From Amphichorda felina (Eukaryota > Ascomycota > Sordariomycetes > Hypocreales > Bionectriaceae), in the NCBI GenBank assembly GCA_016490725.1, contig JAEMHR010000061.1, positions 62,001-126,000 of the forward strand: a stretch of 64,000 nucleotides of DNA, written 5' to 3'. Position numbers and translations under genes: made by a program. Positions 20,234 through 32,273 of the stretch are shown piece by piece (position 1 is the stretch's first letter; the number at the start of each line of letters is the position of its first letter). A model generated the notes under the pieces. It was given only the letters and a program-made list of their open reading frames with translations, was not told the DNA's origin and did not search any database.

Positions 20234-22985
20234 CTATTCGTCAGAGGAGTATCCGTCGCCATGTTCCGTGGCCGTCTGATGCCCATCATTCGAATGGTCC
20301 TCATCATAACCCCGAATGACATCTACGCCCCGTTTTTCATAATTTAACATGCGCCTCGGTCTGTCACGTAGCTCACTCCTGCCAATCAAAAATGCACCCA
20401 GCCAAGGTAAGAATTCGAACAACTGGAAGCGTACAAAGTCTCTTTTTGACTCTTTGAACACAAGACCAAGAGCTTCGAGTCGCACTCCGCCCGTTTCTTC
20501 GACGAGGAGGAAGATGAGGATAAAGGCAACGACGTTGAAACCTGAGAAGAGGCCGAGGGTTCCACCAGTACCGATCCGGGCGTTAAGCAGAGGCTGGAGC
20601 CACGCTAAGAAGCCTGCGAAGAGAAAGTTTATAGATACTGCGATGGAGGCACCCTGGCACAAGAGAGCATTAGCATCATTGCGAAAGAACACCGCGGTAG
20701 AAGAAGGTAGCCCTACCGTCTCTCGGAAGGCTAAAGGAAAGCTTTCCGCAGCTAAAATGAAAGGCACTGGGCCCATACCAGGGCTATACCATACTGCATG
20801 GACTGTTCAGTGTTAGTCGTAGTTCCTAACTTGAAGATATTGATGGTTGACTAACAGTAAAGCCAGAAGGCGACAATCTCAATTTTGACCCTGCCAAAAC
20901 TCACCGCTGCGGCCATCAACCCTGCCGCCGCCCACGGAATGGTAAATAGCAATATCTTTCTCCGGCCTAGCTTATCAACATAATGGATAGCTGGCAAGCA
21001 GAAGAGGAAATTTAGCAGCCCAAAAATGACATTATACACCATGGCTTTGTTGGCATTTTTATCGTCGAGGAAACCGTTACGTTTTTCGACGAGGATGCTT
21101 CCACCGTAGAAGGCCATGATGTTGACTGCAAGAATGTTAGCAACTTCTCGTTTTGAGGCTGAAAATGCCATCGGAGGTATACAAACATACTACCAGACAG
21201 CTGCTGCGCCAGAGCCACAACGCCAGATGCAATGACCGCGTTGCGGAGACGGCGCTTTCTGAATATAATGACGTACTGCATGACATACTGCCATATAGCT
21301 TTGTGCATATTTCGAATATGGGCGGCGATGCTCCAGAGCCAGCCACTGCGAGGCTCCACGGTCATCGGTGATGCCGAGGCTTCTTCAACAGTCTGGTGGC
21401 TATTCTGTCGCCTTGGACTCTGGTTGGAATTCTCGAAGGGATAGTTACTACTCGCGACTGGATGATCGTGATGACGCTCTGTAGTTGTTGGCATAGAATT
21501 GGAATTCAAGGTTCTTGAAGACTTGGTCTCCATCTCAATCTGGATTTCCTGCTCTATGCCTACATGAGTGAGAAACAAATCCCGGGTGGCTTGGATCTAG
21601 CGTAGATGAAGTTAGTGACTAGATCTTGAGCATGTATTTAACTGGCTTGGCTGGAAACCTTTGTTGTCGATGGTGTTCATGATGCCTACAGGGGGGTCTC
21701 TTACTTTCGTATTCCGTAGTCTCATCAGGGATCCAAATGCCTTCTCTGGGCTATAGTGCCGTGAGTCCGGAGTCATGTAGTAGCGGAATGACTCGGGGCA
21801 TTTAAATATGATCAGCATCAAAAGCAGCGCGAACACCGCAGGAGACGCAAGAATTAGGCGGAGCTTGAGCTTCGCATCAGAGATGTGGTTTAGGCCGATG
21901 TTGACAATGAAGGACATCATTATACCAAAGGACACCCTAGTTTCGAAACAAGAACAGTTAGTTGCCTGGTTACATTGGCTATAAGTCTGGTTCAATGTCG
22001 TGGCATGCCGGTATCTTGGGCCAATAATAGCCGTTGGCAAGGTAAGACAAGCATGTGCATAGGTACCCGCTTATGACAACAACGCTTTCATAACTGAAGA
22101 TGGGGATTTCTTGAATTAGGGGAGGAAGAAAGACCATACATACCACAACTGCCACATGAGCACAAAAGAACCCCTCCAAAATCCCACTGCTGTTTCCGCG
22201 GCTAGGATTGGAGTGCTCACGGCTTTCAAGCCCATCCCAACGCCGCCAATGACACGAATGCCGCTGAGAAAAGCCCACCCCTTATTATCGGGAGGCTGCA
22301 TGTCATTTCTTATCTGATTATGGAGATCTATTGCTGCTGAACCTAGAGAGCTTGCAAAGATGAGAAAAGAGGCGATGAAGATTGCGCCCCGGCGGCCGAA
22401 GTAGGAGTTTACGGCAGCAGCTAGAGGGCAGCCCCTATTTTTCTCATTAGCGTTAAATACTTAGGAAGGGGTATTGTAAGGTCTTAGGGAGGGAGGTGAT
22501 GATGAAATGAGGTTTAATGAAGCCGCATTGTAAGCGTAGTACGAGCAATGACGGGATTTCACTTACAAAGCTGCCGCACTGAAATAAACGGCGGCATTAG
22601 CAATCGCAAATCCCGAGTTGACATCTTCGTGATCTGAAAGATTTATCCACAGATCTGCAAACAAATTCGCCCCATTTTGGCTGCTCTGCACGAATCCCTG
22701 CAGGAACGCGCTGAGACTGACCGTCACGATGACCATCCATGTGCCCCTCTCGGAGAAGGTGTGGTCCGCCTCTTTCACCAGCGCCCGCCGTTGGGTTGCG
22801 TTGAGCTGGATGGGGGTATTGGGGTCGTTATGATAAGCAGCATTATAATAGATGTCGTGATGCTTGAAGACTGTTGCAGCGTCTCGCATCTCCTGCTCGG
22901 ACGGGTACGGACGCAGGCCGGTAAGGGTTTGGGACGTGGATTCGTGGAAATTGTGGACGGATTCGCGGATCTCAACGTCGTTCAT
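20234..22985 (-). CDS. MFS sugar-transporter-like permease (lactose permease type)
   Basis: Six exons: 22985-22567, 22434-22144, 21936-21705, 21596-21194, 21125-20856 and 20802-20234; phases add up to 727 residues. Sugar-transporter signatures are present: FGRR after TM2, PESFRYY (usually PESPRY) after TM6, LRNTKIQATRDL in the central loop, DKLGRRK after TM8, and WYSPGMGPVPF before TM10. The central loop is enlarged by about 60 polar residues. Introns 1-3 are long for this window (132, 207 and 108 bp). The plasma-membrane carrier probably imports a sugar or related polyol with protons. The substrate is unknown. The PESPR change and long introns could be early signs of decay, but no stop or frameshift is needed. 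It lies outside the TCGGCCGA regulon. Confidence 0.86.
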
Positions 22986-24399
22986 GGTGCCTGAGGTGGA
23001 GTATTAGCATTGCATCATGTTATAGGTGATCAACGGGTTCAGAAATGGGAGCAAGCCTACCAAGAGGATTGCGGATCCTGACGACCCTGGGCCGTGAGGC
23101 TGCTTCTTGCCTGGCCATCACGATTCACACAAGGTGTTTGTATCTGGACCCCCTGAGCGAGGAATAGGTCTGTTCAAAGGCTGGGAGGTATTATAGAAAA
23201 AGTATAGTTTTGGTTTTACTCGACCGTCGGCTTGCAAGTTCAATACCAACTCCCTTCTGCTGGTCTTACCACAGCCAGAAGCTTGCGTGGTGCCCACGGT
23301 TCTTCGAGGGGATTTGGGTTGTTATAGCACCCAGGAAAATCGGTGCAGTCTGATCGGTCTGTAGGGCTGATCAGCCCACTGAAGGTTCTTCATGCGCGCA
23401 TGTTACACAACCAACAGAATCAGATGCAGTGTTCGCATTAGACAACCCTGTCCCCTGCGCCCCGCAAGTTGCCTCGGAGCCTTATGCTGGGGATACTCGA
23501 CAAGTTGATGTACGCACGGTGCTGCTAGAATCGGCTCGCTTTTCATCCTGTCAATCTACTGCGATATTTGAGGGTTCTGAAAGGAGAAGCTCGTCTTTTA
23601 GTCCAGGTTTCCAGCACCACTGGGGTTGACACGAGAATTGTGGTTGATGCGAGGTTAAGTGTACAACCACCGGTGGAAGTTTACGTCCATCTCACAAAAG
23701 ATAGGGCCATAGACAAAAGGTAGAGCACCCAACGAGCGTACTCAGTGAGGGAATCGAAATAGAATAGGCGTTGGGGCTTGCTATGGGGTGTGTGGCACAC
23801 AGTGTGTCTACGCTCGTATTAAACGTAAGGTATGCATGGGGAGGGTTTCGTCTTTCGTACCCCAGTCACACATGGTACATAGATAGCAGGACTTCACGCC
23901 CCAGCGACTAATCAAAGAGGCCAGAGTACAAGCATCGTGGAAAGGCGTCCAAGGCGCAGCACCTGGGCCAAGCCTCGCTCGATTGGTGTATACACAGAGA
24001 AGAGGGGGGGGAGGGGGGCATCACTCGCATGAACAAGGCCAGCTGGCCATGTACACACTTTGCTCCCGACCAACCGAGACGGCGCAACTCCCCAGAAGGT
24101 GGCACAGAGGCTGCAAGTCAGCGTGAATCCATCTCAGCTTGCTTAATGTACGTCACAGGACATTTTAATAGAGTGTGCTGTAGGACTTTCGGCTGCCTCT
24201 CCCCAAGAACTGGGTTGTTGCGGTCCCCTTCAACGTTTCATCCACATCCAACGCCAACTTAACCGCAGACTCAACAGCCGACTCTGTAGCCATTCCAATC
24301 GCTGTCCCTGGCTAAATCGGCCTGTCCCATCAACAAATTGCCTGGTTCCGCTTCAGGACTCTTCCATGCGATGCCAGCATACGTGTGGCAGTCGGAACG
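22986..24399. other. Intergenic, divergent promoters of sugar transporter and HeLo-like/ankyrin gene
   Basis: 1,414 bp with no supported gene. A G-rich homopurine tract (GAGGGGGGGGAGGGGGG) lies near 24002-24018. No cluster palindrome was seen. Confidence 0.4.
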
Positions 24400-26981
24400 A
24401 TGAGCAACATGGATGCCGCCGGTCTTGCCCTCAACGTCGCGACTATTTGCAGCAGGCTGGCATGGAATTTGTACAAGTTTGTTCACAAAGTCAAGGAAGC
24501 GCCGGAGCAAGCCCGTGAGTTTCGAACAAAGCAAACGCAAACGCAACTGCCTATGAGAATAAATGTATCTCTTCAATCATGATGACTGACAAGTCTCCTC
24601 GTCCAGGTCAAATGCAGCACTCCCTCGTCGCCCTCAAGAAATGTCTCGACAAGACCACGTCGCTCTTCGCTTTTCAGCGCCCTCTGGATCCGCAGGAGGT
24701 TTCCTTCAGAGACTCCATCTACGAAATACTCGAGTTTATAAGCATGGACCTGAAGAATCTTCGAACCAAATTCCGAATCAATGGCCTCTTGGCGGTGGAT
24801 AATCAGCGCTCCTTTAAAACTGTCAAGATTGTATTCAGCAGGCTTTTTGAGGAGGGAGATATAGTGGAGATACAGGCACGGATTGGACAGCACGAGCGGC
24901 TACTCCAGACACATTTTGAGATGTTGACTCTGTAAGCCACGCCCGAACATTTCTAGAACGCGAATGGTTTATGAGATGCTGACGAAAGCACAAAAAGACT
25001 ATCTAGTTGGAAGACGCAGAAGAAGGTTGATAAGCTCTCTGGTGTTGTCGAGGAATACTTCATACGATTGCACGAAGACGCAAAGAGCATCAGCACCAGG
25101 CGACGAGTCGCCGCAACCACCAGATCCGAAATATCTGAGACCGAACCTGGAATCGAGGAAGTATCAGAAAGCGAGTCTCTCCGCAAGTATCATGGCGCTA
25201 TTTGGTTGTGGCAAACAAGATCTCGAGACATTGTTGAATGGGTGACCAGCGGCAGCTCGAGGAAGGGGCCAGGGCTGCCCAACGCCCCATCTGTCATGGA
25301 CGAGGACCCTAATGGAGATGATCTAAGTTCGAACTATACAAACCCTGAAGAGGATGATATGGGTGAGTTTAGTGAACCAGAGTTACTATCACCTGATCCA
25401 CTCGAGAATGGCCAAGGCAGCTCAACAACACCACGATCTAGTATCAGCCAACCTAAACCGGAAGAGAGGGCAAGACAGGACCAGCTAGAAAAAGCACTGC
25501 AAATTTTTCAGAGGAAGACAGTCGACATGCTCGAAGATCGAAAGCTCTCTGAAGCTGCAAAACACCAACGGGAGGCAATCGATGTCATCATGGAGCTGAA
25601 AGAGTACCGAGAAGTTCCAATAAACGAGGAATTTGAATTGAAGCAAAGGCTAGCCGACATATACATCAGAATGGACCTCCCTGAAGCCATAGCCAAGGCA
25701 CATAAGGTTATGCACGAACTTGTTAGGCGGGAAGATGACCTCGGACAGAATGGTTGCCCAGAACGTCGCAGTAGATTGAATCAAACTCTCAGCGGCATCC
25801 AACTTCGACTGGGCAAGTTCAGTGAGGCGTGCAACTCAGCCATGGCAGCTGCGTATACAAGGCTGGAGTTAAACCCTGATGGGATGAACCTGGAAGAAAC
25901 GGAGCTCGTGAAGGAAGCTGCACGGACATGTTATAGGGCAGCCATGCAGATCCCAGACACAAAGAAAGCTTACGGCACATTCCACGACATTGCATCAAAG
26001 CTCGGCGATCCAACCTTTACACCCCCCGAGGACCCATATGACGCAAACACCATTGAGTGGTGCAGAAAGCAAGGATTCCAAGTCGGTAAGGAAGGTTTTG
26101 GATACCATGTTTGCGCCACCGATGTTGCTAGTAGGGTTAAAGGATTCTCACCGATCCATCAAGCCATCAAGATAAACGCCATTGATCAGCTCAAACACAT
26201 GTTGTCATTCTCATGTGATCTTGAATATCGTCTGGAGACTTCACACGACGACCCGACCCCTTTACTTCTCGCGTGTTCCGAGCGAAACACAGAGGCAGTA
26301 CGCATCCTTCTTGACAAAGGCGCCAACGTCCATGCAAAGGACTGCGCGGGTATGAATGGGCTGCATCGGTGCCAGACCTCGGTGCCCGGAGGGACAGAAA
26401 TCGCACGCCTCCTTCTCAAGCATACCAATTCGGGCCGGCTGGACATCGAAGAGAAGGATCACAACGGCAAAACAGCAGTCCACCTGGCCTCTCAGATGGG
26501 AAACACCCCGATGCTCGAGTTTCTTCTGAGCTCCAAGCGAGGCGCGGATCCGAATTCACGACAAGCGGATGGATCAACGCCCCTGATGGTTGCCGTTCTC
26601 TCCAGTATCGACAACAAGAGGAATGTTGTGGATGTTCTGCTTAAACACAAGGCAGATGTTTCCATTCGGAACAAACATCAGCAGACAATTCACGATATTG
26701 CCAAGCGTCAGGGCGAAAAAGGCATCACTTCGCTCTTAAACGAACACAGAGGACCCTCCAGCACACAGCGATGGGAGCCTCGACGAGGAAGCGCACCGCC
26801 AAACTTGATATCGAATGAACCGCGACTTGCACAAAGGGAATTTCAGTGTCCAAATTGCGAATTTCATATTGCAGGGAATGCTGATCAAGTTCCCGAGCTG
26901 GCACAAAGGCCCTCGCGGTCCTCGGCTAGCTCTAGTCGCCGTAGAAGATCATTGCTCGAGACAATCACGCGGCCGCGTTAA
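24400..26981 (+). CDS. HeLo-like N-terminal domain / ankyrin-repeat protein, no NTPase domain
   Basis: Three exons, 24400-24514, 24607-24931 and 25007-26981, with introns of 92 and 75 bp; 804 residues. The second intron carries a CTGAC branch point. The N-terminus (MSNMDAAGLALNVATICSRL) and following helices look like the fungal HeLo-like/NLR N-terminal domains. An acidic linker and a helical TPR-like region (about 300-450) follow. About four to five ankyrin repeats come next, for example ANVHAKDCAGMNGLHRC and HNGKTAVHLASQMGNTPMLE. The C-terminus is basic and Ser/Arg-rich. Such proteins usually carry a NACHT or NB-ARC ATPase between these modules, but none is visible here. It may act as a partner or decoy in an NLR-type recognition pathway, which is inference. 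The gene is tail-to-tail with the NB-ARC-TPR gene, the stops being 248 bp apart. Confidence 0.82.
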
Positions 26982-27229
26982 CGACTGGATGATGATTAAG
27001 CAACATGTTTTGATTTCTAGCTAAGAACTCGGTCAATTACAGTTATAGTAAAGAGAATCCTAAATACATTTATACCTTGGTATCTATATCATAAAAAACC
27101 GTGGCAGAGATATCCGCGAGTTGTGGACTCAAACTTGTCGGCCCTGTGTACTTAGTTTCGCAGGTAATTTCACCATTTGCGTGCTACGCTACATTCCTCC
27201 AACATTGTTTCATAACTGCTTGATGGATC

Positions 27230-29575
27230 TTATCTACTACCCTCGGGAGCCCGCTGAATCATTTCTTCTTCCTCTTCGTTCTTGCCTTGGGCCCGCAGTA
27301 CGGATATAAGCCTATGGAGATACTGTAGCGTATCAGGATGCTCCTCGCCTAGTATCCTCGCCCTACCATTAAGGGCCCGTCGATTCAGCTCCTCCGCCTC
27401 TTCGTATTTACCCTGATGCTGGAGTGCTATTGCAAGATTGCCAACGCTTATAAGCGTGTGAGGGTGGTCCTTACCTAATATCTTCTCCCAGCTATCAAGG
27501 GCCTGCCGATGCATAGTCTCCGCCTCCTCGTATCTGCCTTGGTACCGCAATATTGATGCAAGGTTGCCAATGCTTACAAGTGTCTCGGGATGGGCCTTGC
27601 CTAATGCTTTTTCCTTAACCATAAAAGCCCGTCGGTTCATTGTCTCCGCCTCCTCGTATTTGCCTTGGTCCCGTAATATCAATGCAAGGGTACCGACACT
27701 TGATTGTGTATCGGGGTGGTCCTTGCCTAATACCTTCTCCCTCAGATTAAGGGATCGCCGACTTATCGTTTCCGCCTCCTCGTATTTCCCCTGGTACCAC
27801 AGTACAGATGCAACATAGCCAACACTTTGAAGTGTGTCAGGGTGTTCCTCGCCTAATACCTTCTTCCTACTATAAAGGGTCAGTCGATAGATCGCCTCCG
27901 CCTCTTCGTATTTTCCTTGATGCCGTAGCACCGTTGCAAGGTTAACGACGCTTGTAAGTGTATCGGGATGTTCCTCGCCTATGTTCGTTTTTCGTAAACT
28001 GACTGCCTTTCGCAACATCTTCTCCGCTGCTTCATATATGCCTATTCCCTCTTGATACCGCCCTGCATTTGCTATGAGCCTTGCCAAATTCGTAGCGTCA
28101 ATCTTATCCTTGGGGTCCTCCTCAACCAGGGCCGCAATATGCGGCTCTAACATTCGGCAAGTCGTCCAATTCTGGTAGTCGCCAGGTGGGTAATTCTCCG
28201 AGACAATCTGTAGAAATTTGCGCTGCCATCGTTTGATATCGTCAAATGATGAGAGCCAAACTTGCGTACAAAACTGTATAAGGCCGTGCATTTCCAACAT
28301 GCCCTCCTGTGTCGTTATCGCCACCAGCGAATATCCTCGTAGAATTTCTAAATCATCTTCAAACTCCTCGTCTCCACTATCTTCCTCTTCACTTCCGGTG
28401 CTGCGATCGATAGGCGGCGCATCTCCGTGTCCCCTACTGCGTTGATAGCTTTGGAGCACCCAGACTGGGATACCCTGAGGGCTAAAGAAGCTCATGAATG
28501 CGAGGAGATCAGCCGCGGATGGCCTCTCTTGCTGTATTCCCTCGAATGTGATCTGCCATATGGCAACGACTGAGTTCGAGGCGCTTGGATCACGTCGGAG
28601 ATCGGGCATCTCCCTCTGAAGGAGGCCCATCTTTTTCCTGTTATTGTGATGGAAATCGTCAAGATATTGAGAAGGCGACATGCGAGGGGCACGCCGAACT
28701 ATGTACGCGGCTGCCTGTGTGATAGCAAGAGGTAGATACTCGAGAGCGCGGAGCAGGTCGGGGGCAACTTCATCGTCGTGCTGCTCGCGAAGCTTATTCC
28801 GGAGTAGTTGTAATCCCTGGGCCTCGTCCATTGGACGTGTGGAGAAGACATTCCTCGCGTCGCCCGTTAACCTCTCAGCTGCCTCCTGGCTGCGAGACGT
28901 GATGAGGATCGTTCCGTTGGTGCTCTGCGGCAAGAAGGATGCGAGTGGCTGTTGTATTGTGGGATCATTAGCTCGATTCTGGCCATGGGTATGCCGTGGA
29001 TAGAAGACGTGGACATCGTCGGCGTTATCGAGAATCATGAGCCAACGGCCATTCTCCTCATTGAATAGCCAGTCGTGCACCAGTCGCAGCACGTTAGTGT
29101 TGGGATCATGGCGCCGTGGTAGTTGAAGCCTGTCGGCGATGGTTCGGTATGCCTCTTCGAATCGTGACTTGGTGCTCGCGTGTACCCAGAAGACATATGT
29201 ATCGGGCGAGGAATGTCGGACACTATATGCATAGTGGATGGCTAGCTGCGATTTCCTTGGTTTTTTAGAGGCGCTGGGTCGAAGCTCGTTAGAGTAGACT
29301 TACCCTATACCGCCTAGTCCGACAAGTGCTGCGCGACTTGCGGGCGGAGCGAGATGATCGCGCAGCCATTCGCTCACATCAGGTCTTTCAACAAAGTCGG
29401 GGTCCTGCTGGAAAGGCACGGTTAAGAATGGTCGAGTGACGGGGCCAGCATCGTGAGGGGTAGTGTGAGGTGCGTGATCGCCGTAATGAACGTTGATGAC
29501 TCCCCCATGAGAAGCGTTCGGGGCGGCGATGACATTGTGGCCTGAGATTCCAGCAGTAAACGTAGGTCCGTTCAT
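27230..29575 (-). CDS. NB-ARC / tetratricopeptide-repeat NLR-like (STAND) protein
   Basis: Two exons, 29575-29304 and 29255-27230, with a 48-bp intron that splits the P-loop codon; 765 residues. A short N-terminal stretch (about 1-35) is rich in Gly, Asn, Ser and Thr (see findings). The NB-ARC ATPase follows: P-loop GLGGIGKSQLA (about 86-96), Walker B LMILDNADD, and the RNBS-B-like ILITSRS. An acidic spacer leads to six kinesin-light-chain-type TPRs of 42 residues (HPDTL...GKYEEAE...). By family knowledge such STAND proteins are ligand-gated switches in allorecognition or innate immunity, the TPRs sensing a ligand and the ATPase driving oligomerisation. No separate effector domain such as HeLo, PNP or lipase is fused. 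The start ATG replaces a GTG of the longer frame. Confidence 0.9.
27290..28030 (-). repeat. Six tandem 126-bp coding repeats (TPR units)
   Basis: The C-terminal part of the NB-ARC gene consists of about six units of 126 bp (42 codons), each with a HPxT and a GKYEEAE-like core. Related landmarks recur near 27345, 27467, 27592, 27718, 27845 and 27970. The units are very alike in DNA as well as protein, which is common in fungal NLR sensor repeats that diversify by recombination. Exact outer limits are approximate. Confidence 0.8.
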
Positions 29576-30345
29576 ACTAAGGGCAAGGCAATTCACAGTT
29601 CGTCACGATGGTAATGAGTATTGTTTGCGTCCGTTATACGGATAGTTGTTTGGGAGGAGAGTGTTGCGGGGTCGGGCAACAAGGCTGGCTGGCTGCCTGG
29701 GATGAAGAGCACACAGTCACCGAGCCAATCGGACCGAAGGGTGCTCAATTAGCACTATGGGACTAGTGTGGGTTCATCAGAGCTGAGTAGAAGCAACATA
29801 TAGCGGTATATCTAAGTACTATATATGCTAGGTAGTGGTAGATACCCACGTTCGTTGATTCTCCTATGAGGAGACTAGATCGATCTACGATATTAGAAAG
29901 TTCGACCCTATGGGGTTCAAAGCTATTTTATCATATATGTATGATACGTATTAACTATATATTGCAGTTAGCGGGCGTATAGTACCCGTATTGATCTCTG
30001 AAGAATCCAAGTCCCCGACATGAAGGGTTTCTGTTAAATCCCTTCCATGTCACCCTTCATTGGTCCGTTACACGTGACCCCTCAGCTTTGTAGGCAGATC
30101 GATGCGTTCTCGCTTCCTTTACACCTAAAACTTAAATTACTGTCTTAAATAGAGTTAATTTAAAATTGGGCTCAAAACTTGATCACAATGCTCGCTGCTT
30201 AAAAATATTCATAAGTTTAAGAAGGTAGTTTTTCTTCATGCCCTAAACGAGGTAAACGAGTTCGAATTCAGGCGGATAAACTATATAGTAGTAGAGACAA
30301 CGTGACCTTGAGCTATTTTATATATGAGCATCCTCTCTCTCCTAC
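29576..30345. other. AT-rich intergenic interval
   Basis: 770 bp between the NB-ARC gene start and the stop codon of the permease gene. Much of 29800-30340 is AT-rich with short TATA-like runs. No gene or clear repeat was recognised. It must contain the NB-ARC promoter. Confidence 0.4.
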
Positions 30346-32273
30346 CTAGTGAGCGAAACGGAAGTCCAACCTTTTATTTCCCTCGTCCTTCGTCGTCCGC
30401 AGATAATCATCCTTCTCCTCCGGGGTCATTGCATTCCATATGCGGTCGCGTGTCTTATTCCGCCAAATATAGTAGACTTTGATGAAAATTGTCATCACTA
30501 CATTCCAACCGACGAGGCAGAGAAGGACTTTATTTCCACGCCGATACAGCGGTTTATCATCCTCACGGTAAACCTATTATTGAGAAGAAATCAGCATCGT
30601 CCGAGAGTCTGCAGATTCCGCAAGGCATAAAGTATGCCAGGATTAAATCGGAAAGGGGACATACGTTGGATGAAATAACGGCGCTTGCCTGGCAAATCAT
30701 GTTGTATAGTGCACTGCCCAGTGTTCTCGTGCGTACGGATCCGGCATTCCGTGAGGTCAGGCTGACTATATGACCGTATTAGCACAACCCCTCAACAGCT
30801 GCAACGAGATAAAATTGGGCAGCTACTCACCATTGATGGAATGAATGTAGGGAAAACCTATTAGAAGAACCGAGACCGCATACCAGGTCCAGGGACTAAC
30901 AGTGGACGGGAGAAGCTCCAGGGCAAGGAGAAGCGGGAGGCACCAGAAGGAGTAGAACAAGCCGATTCCCATTCGGTTGTTGATTTTCTCCGACACCCAC
31001 GTCCAGAACATTAGTTGGAAAAGAAAGAGGGCGTAAGCAGGAATGGTCAAAAGATTGGTTTGGAAGGTGTCGAATCCAAGCGATCTCAGGTTCAGGGTTA
31101 GGTAAGCCTGAGGGGGAGTCGTCGGAATAAGCAAGGTAACGCTGATGACATATAACGGCCAGAGGTCGTAATCCATCAATGCATCAAACAGAAGCTTCCA
31201 AGTCAAGCCTTGGCGATTGTGCATCCCTCCCTGCATGGAAAGCAAGGTTAGCGTTGTCTGGCTGGCGGAGCCATCGCGGGTGGTAAGGAGGGCTGCCCAG
31301 TGCTCACCTTGGCTGGATCGTCCCGGAGGATTCTGTTGACCAATATCACTTCTTCTCGCTCGTTAAACCAGCCATTCTTTCCTCTGAGCCAGCCCGCCGT
31401 CTGTGTCGGGCTGGGAGGCAAATAGAACCAAGACACCACCCCTATAATTGCCGTCAAAGCCCCCTCCAGGGCAAATAGCCACCTCCAGCCCTCCCAGCCA
31501 CCAACGCCCTTCATATGAAGAATTCCGTACGCCAAAAAGGCGGCAATTATATGAGTGAAATTCGAGGCAAAGTAGAACCAGCTCACTCGCATCGGCAATT
31601 CCTTGTGGGTATAGAAGTATGACAGGTAAAGGAGAGCGTCGGGTATGAAGCCACCCTCAACAAGCCCCAGCAGCGCACGCGTGGCATAGAAGCTTTTCTC
31701 GCCGGTGACAAGTCCTTGGCAGATTCCAATGACGCTCCATGTGACCATCTGGATGGGGATCCAGCGATCGGGGCCAAGCTTCTTCGAGATCATCTGCGAC
31801 GGGACTTCTGCAGATAAGAAACAAAGGTAGAATATCATCATACCATAATTGTAATGATTTGTCGACAATCCAAGGTCATCCAGCATTCCGCCACTTAGAG
31901 CTTGACCAATGTTTCCTCGATCAAGCTGCAGTGCGAAGAACATGAGGCATACCCAAGAGCAGATCCTGTAATCCACCTGTTATAGCACCAATGTTAGCAA
32001 TGGGAACCATGGAGCACATGTACGTGGGTTTGATCGGGTACTTAACCTGCGGACAAGCTTCCTCTCTTCCTTCTCGGTCCATTCGGCTGAAGGATCATAC
32101 CTGTGGCGCCCCTCATACTCCGCAACTGGCTCATATAATGCCGTGGACGCACCAGCAACGAAGGCATCGCCGGTGACATAGTTTCGTTCAACCACAGATA
32201 TATCCACAACCGCACTCTTGGTGTCGGTCGCATCTGTGTCTGTTACGTCGTTTGAACTTGATTTGGACGACAT
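30346..32273 (-). CDS. MFS allantoate/organic-anion permease (DAL5-type)
   Basis: Five exons: 32273-32047, 31965-31308, 31230-30831, 30765-30665 and 30573-30346; 537 residues. The last two exons are not in any long open frame. I found them because the family's conserved NAGSVRTRTLGSALYNMI and the closing GNKRLDFRFAH read in phase after splicing. The first hydrophobic segment is followed by LQLDRGNIGQA, typical of the anion:cation symporter family (allantoate, vitamins, small organic acids). It is a plasma-membrane proton-coupled importer by family. The first splice junction is unclear. The usual acceptor (AACAG at 31977) would give the family-typical VDYRI but breaks the phase. The acceptor at 31966 keeps the phase and deletes that short motif. 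Its neighbour is an asparagine synthetase, so a nitrogen-scavenging role is possible but unproven. Confidence 0.85.
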
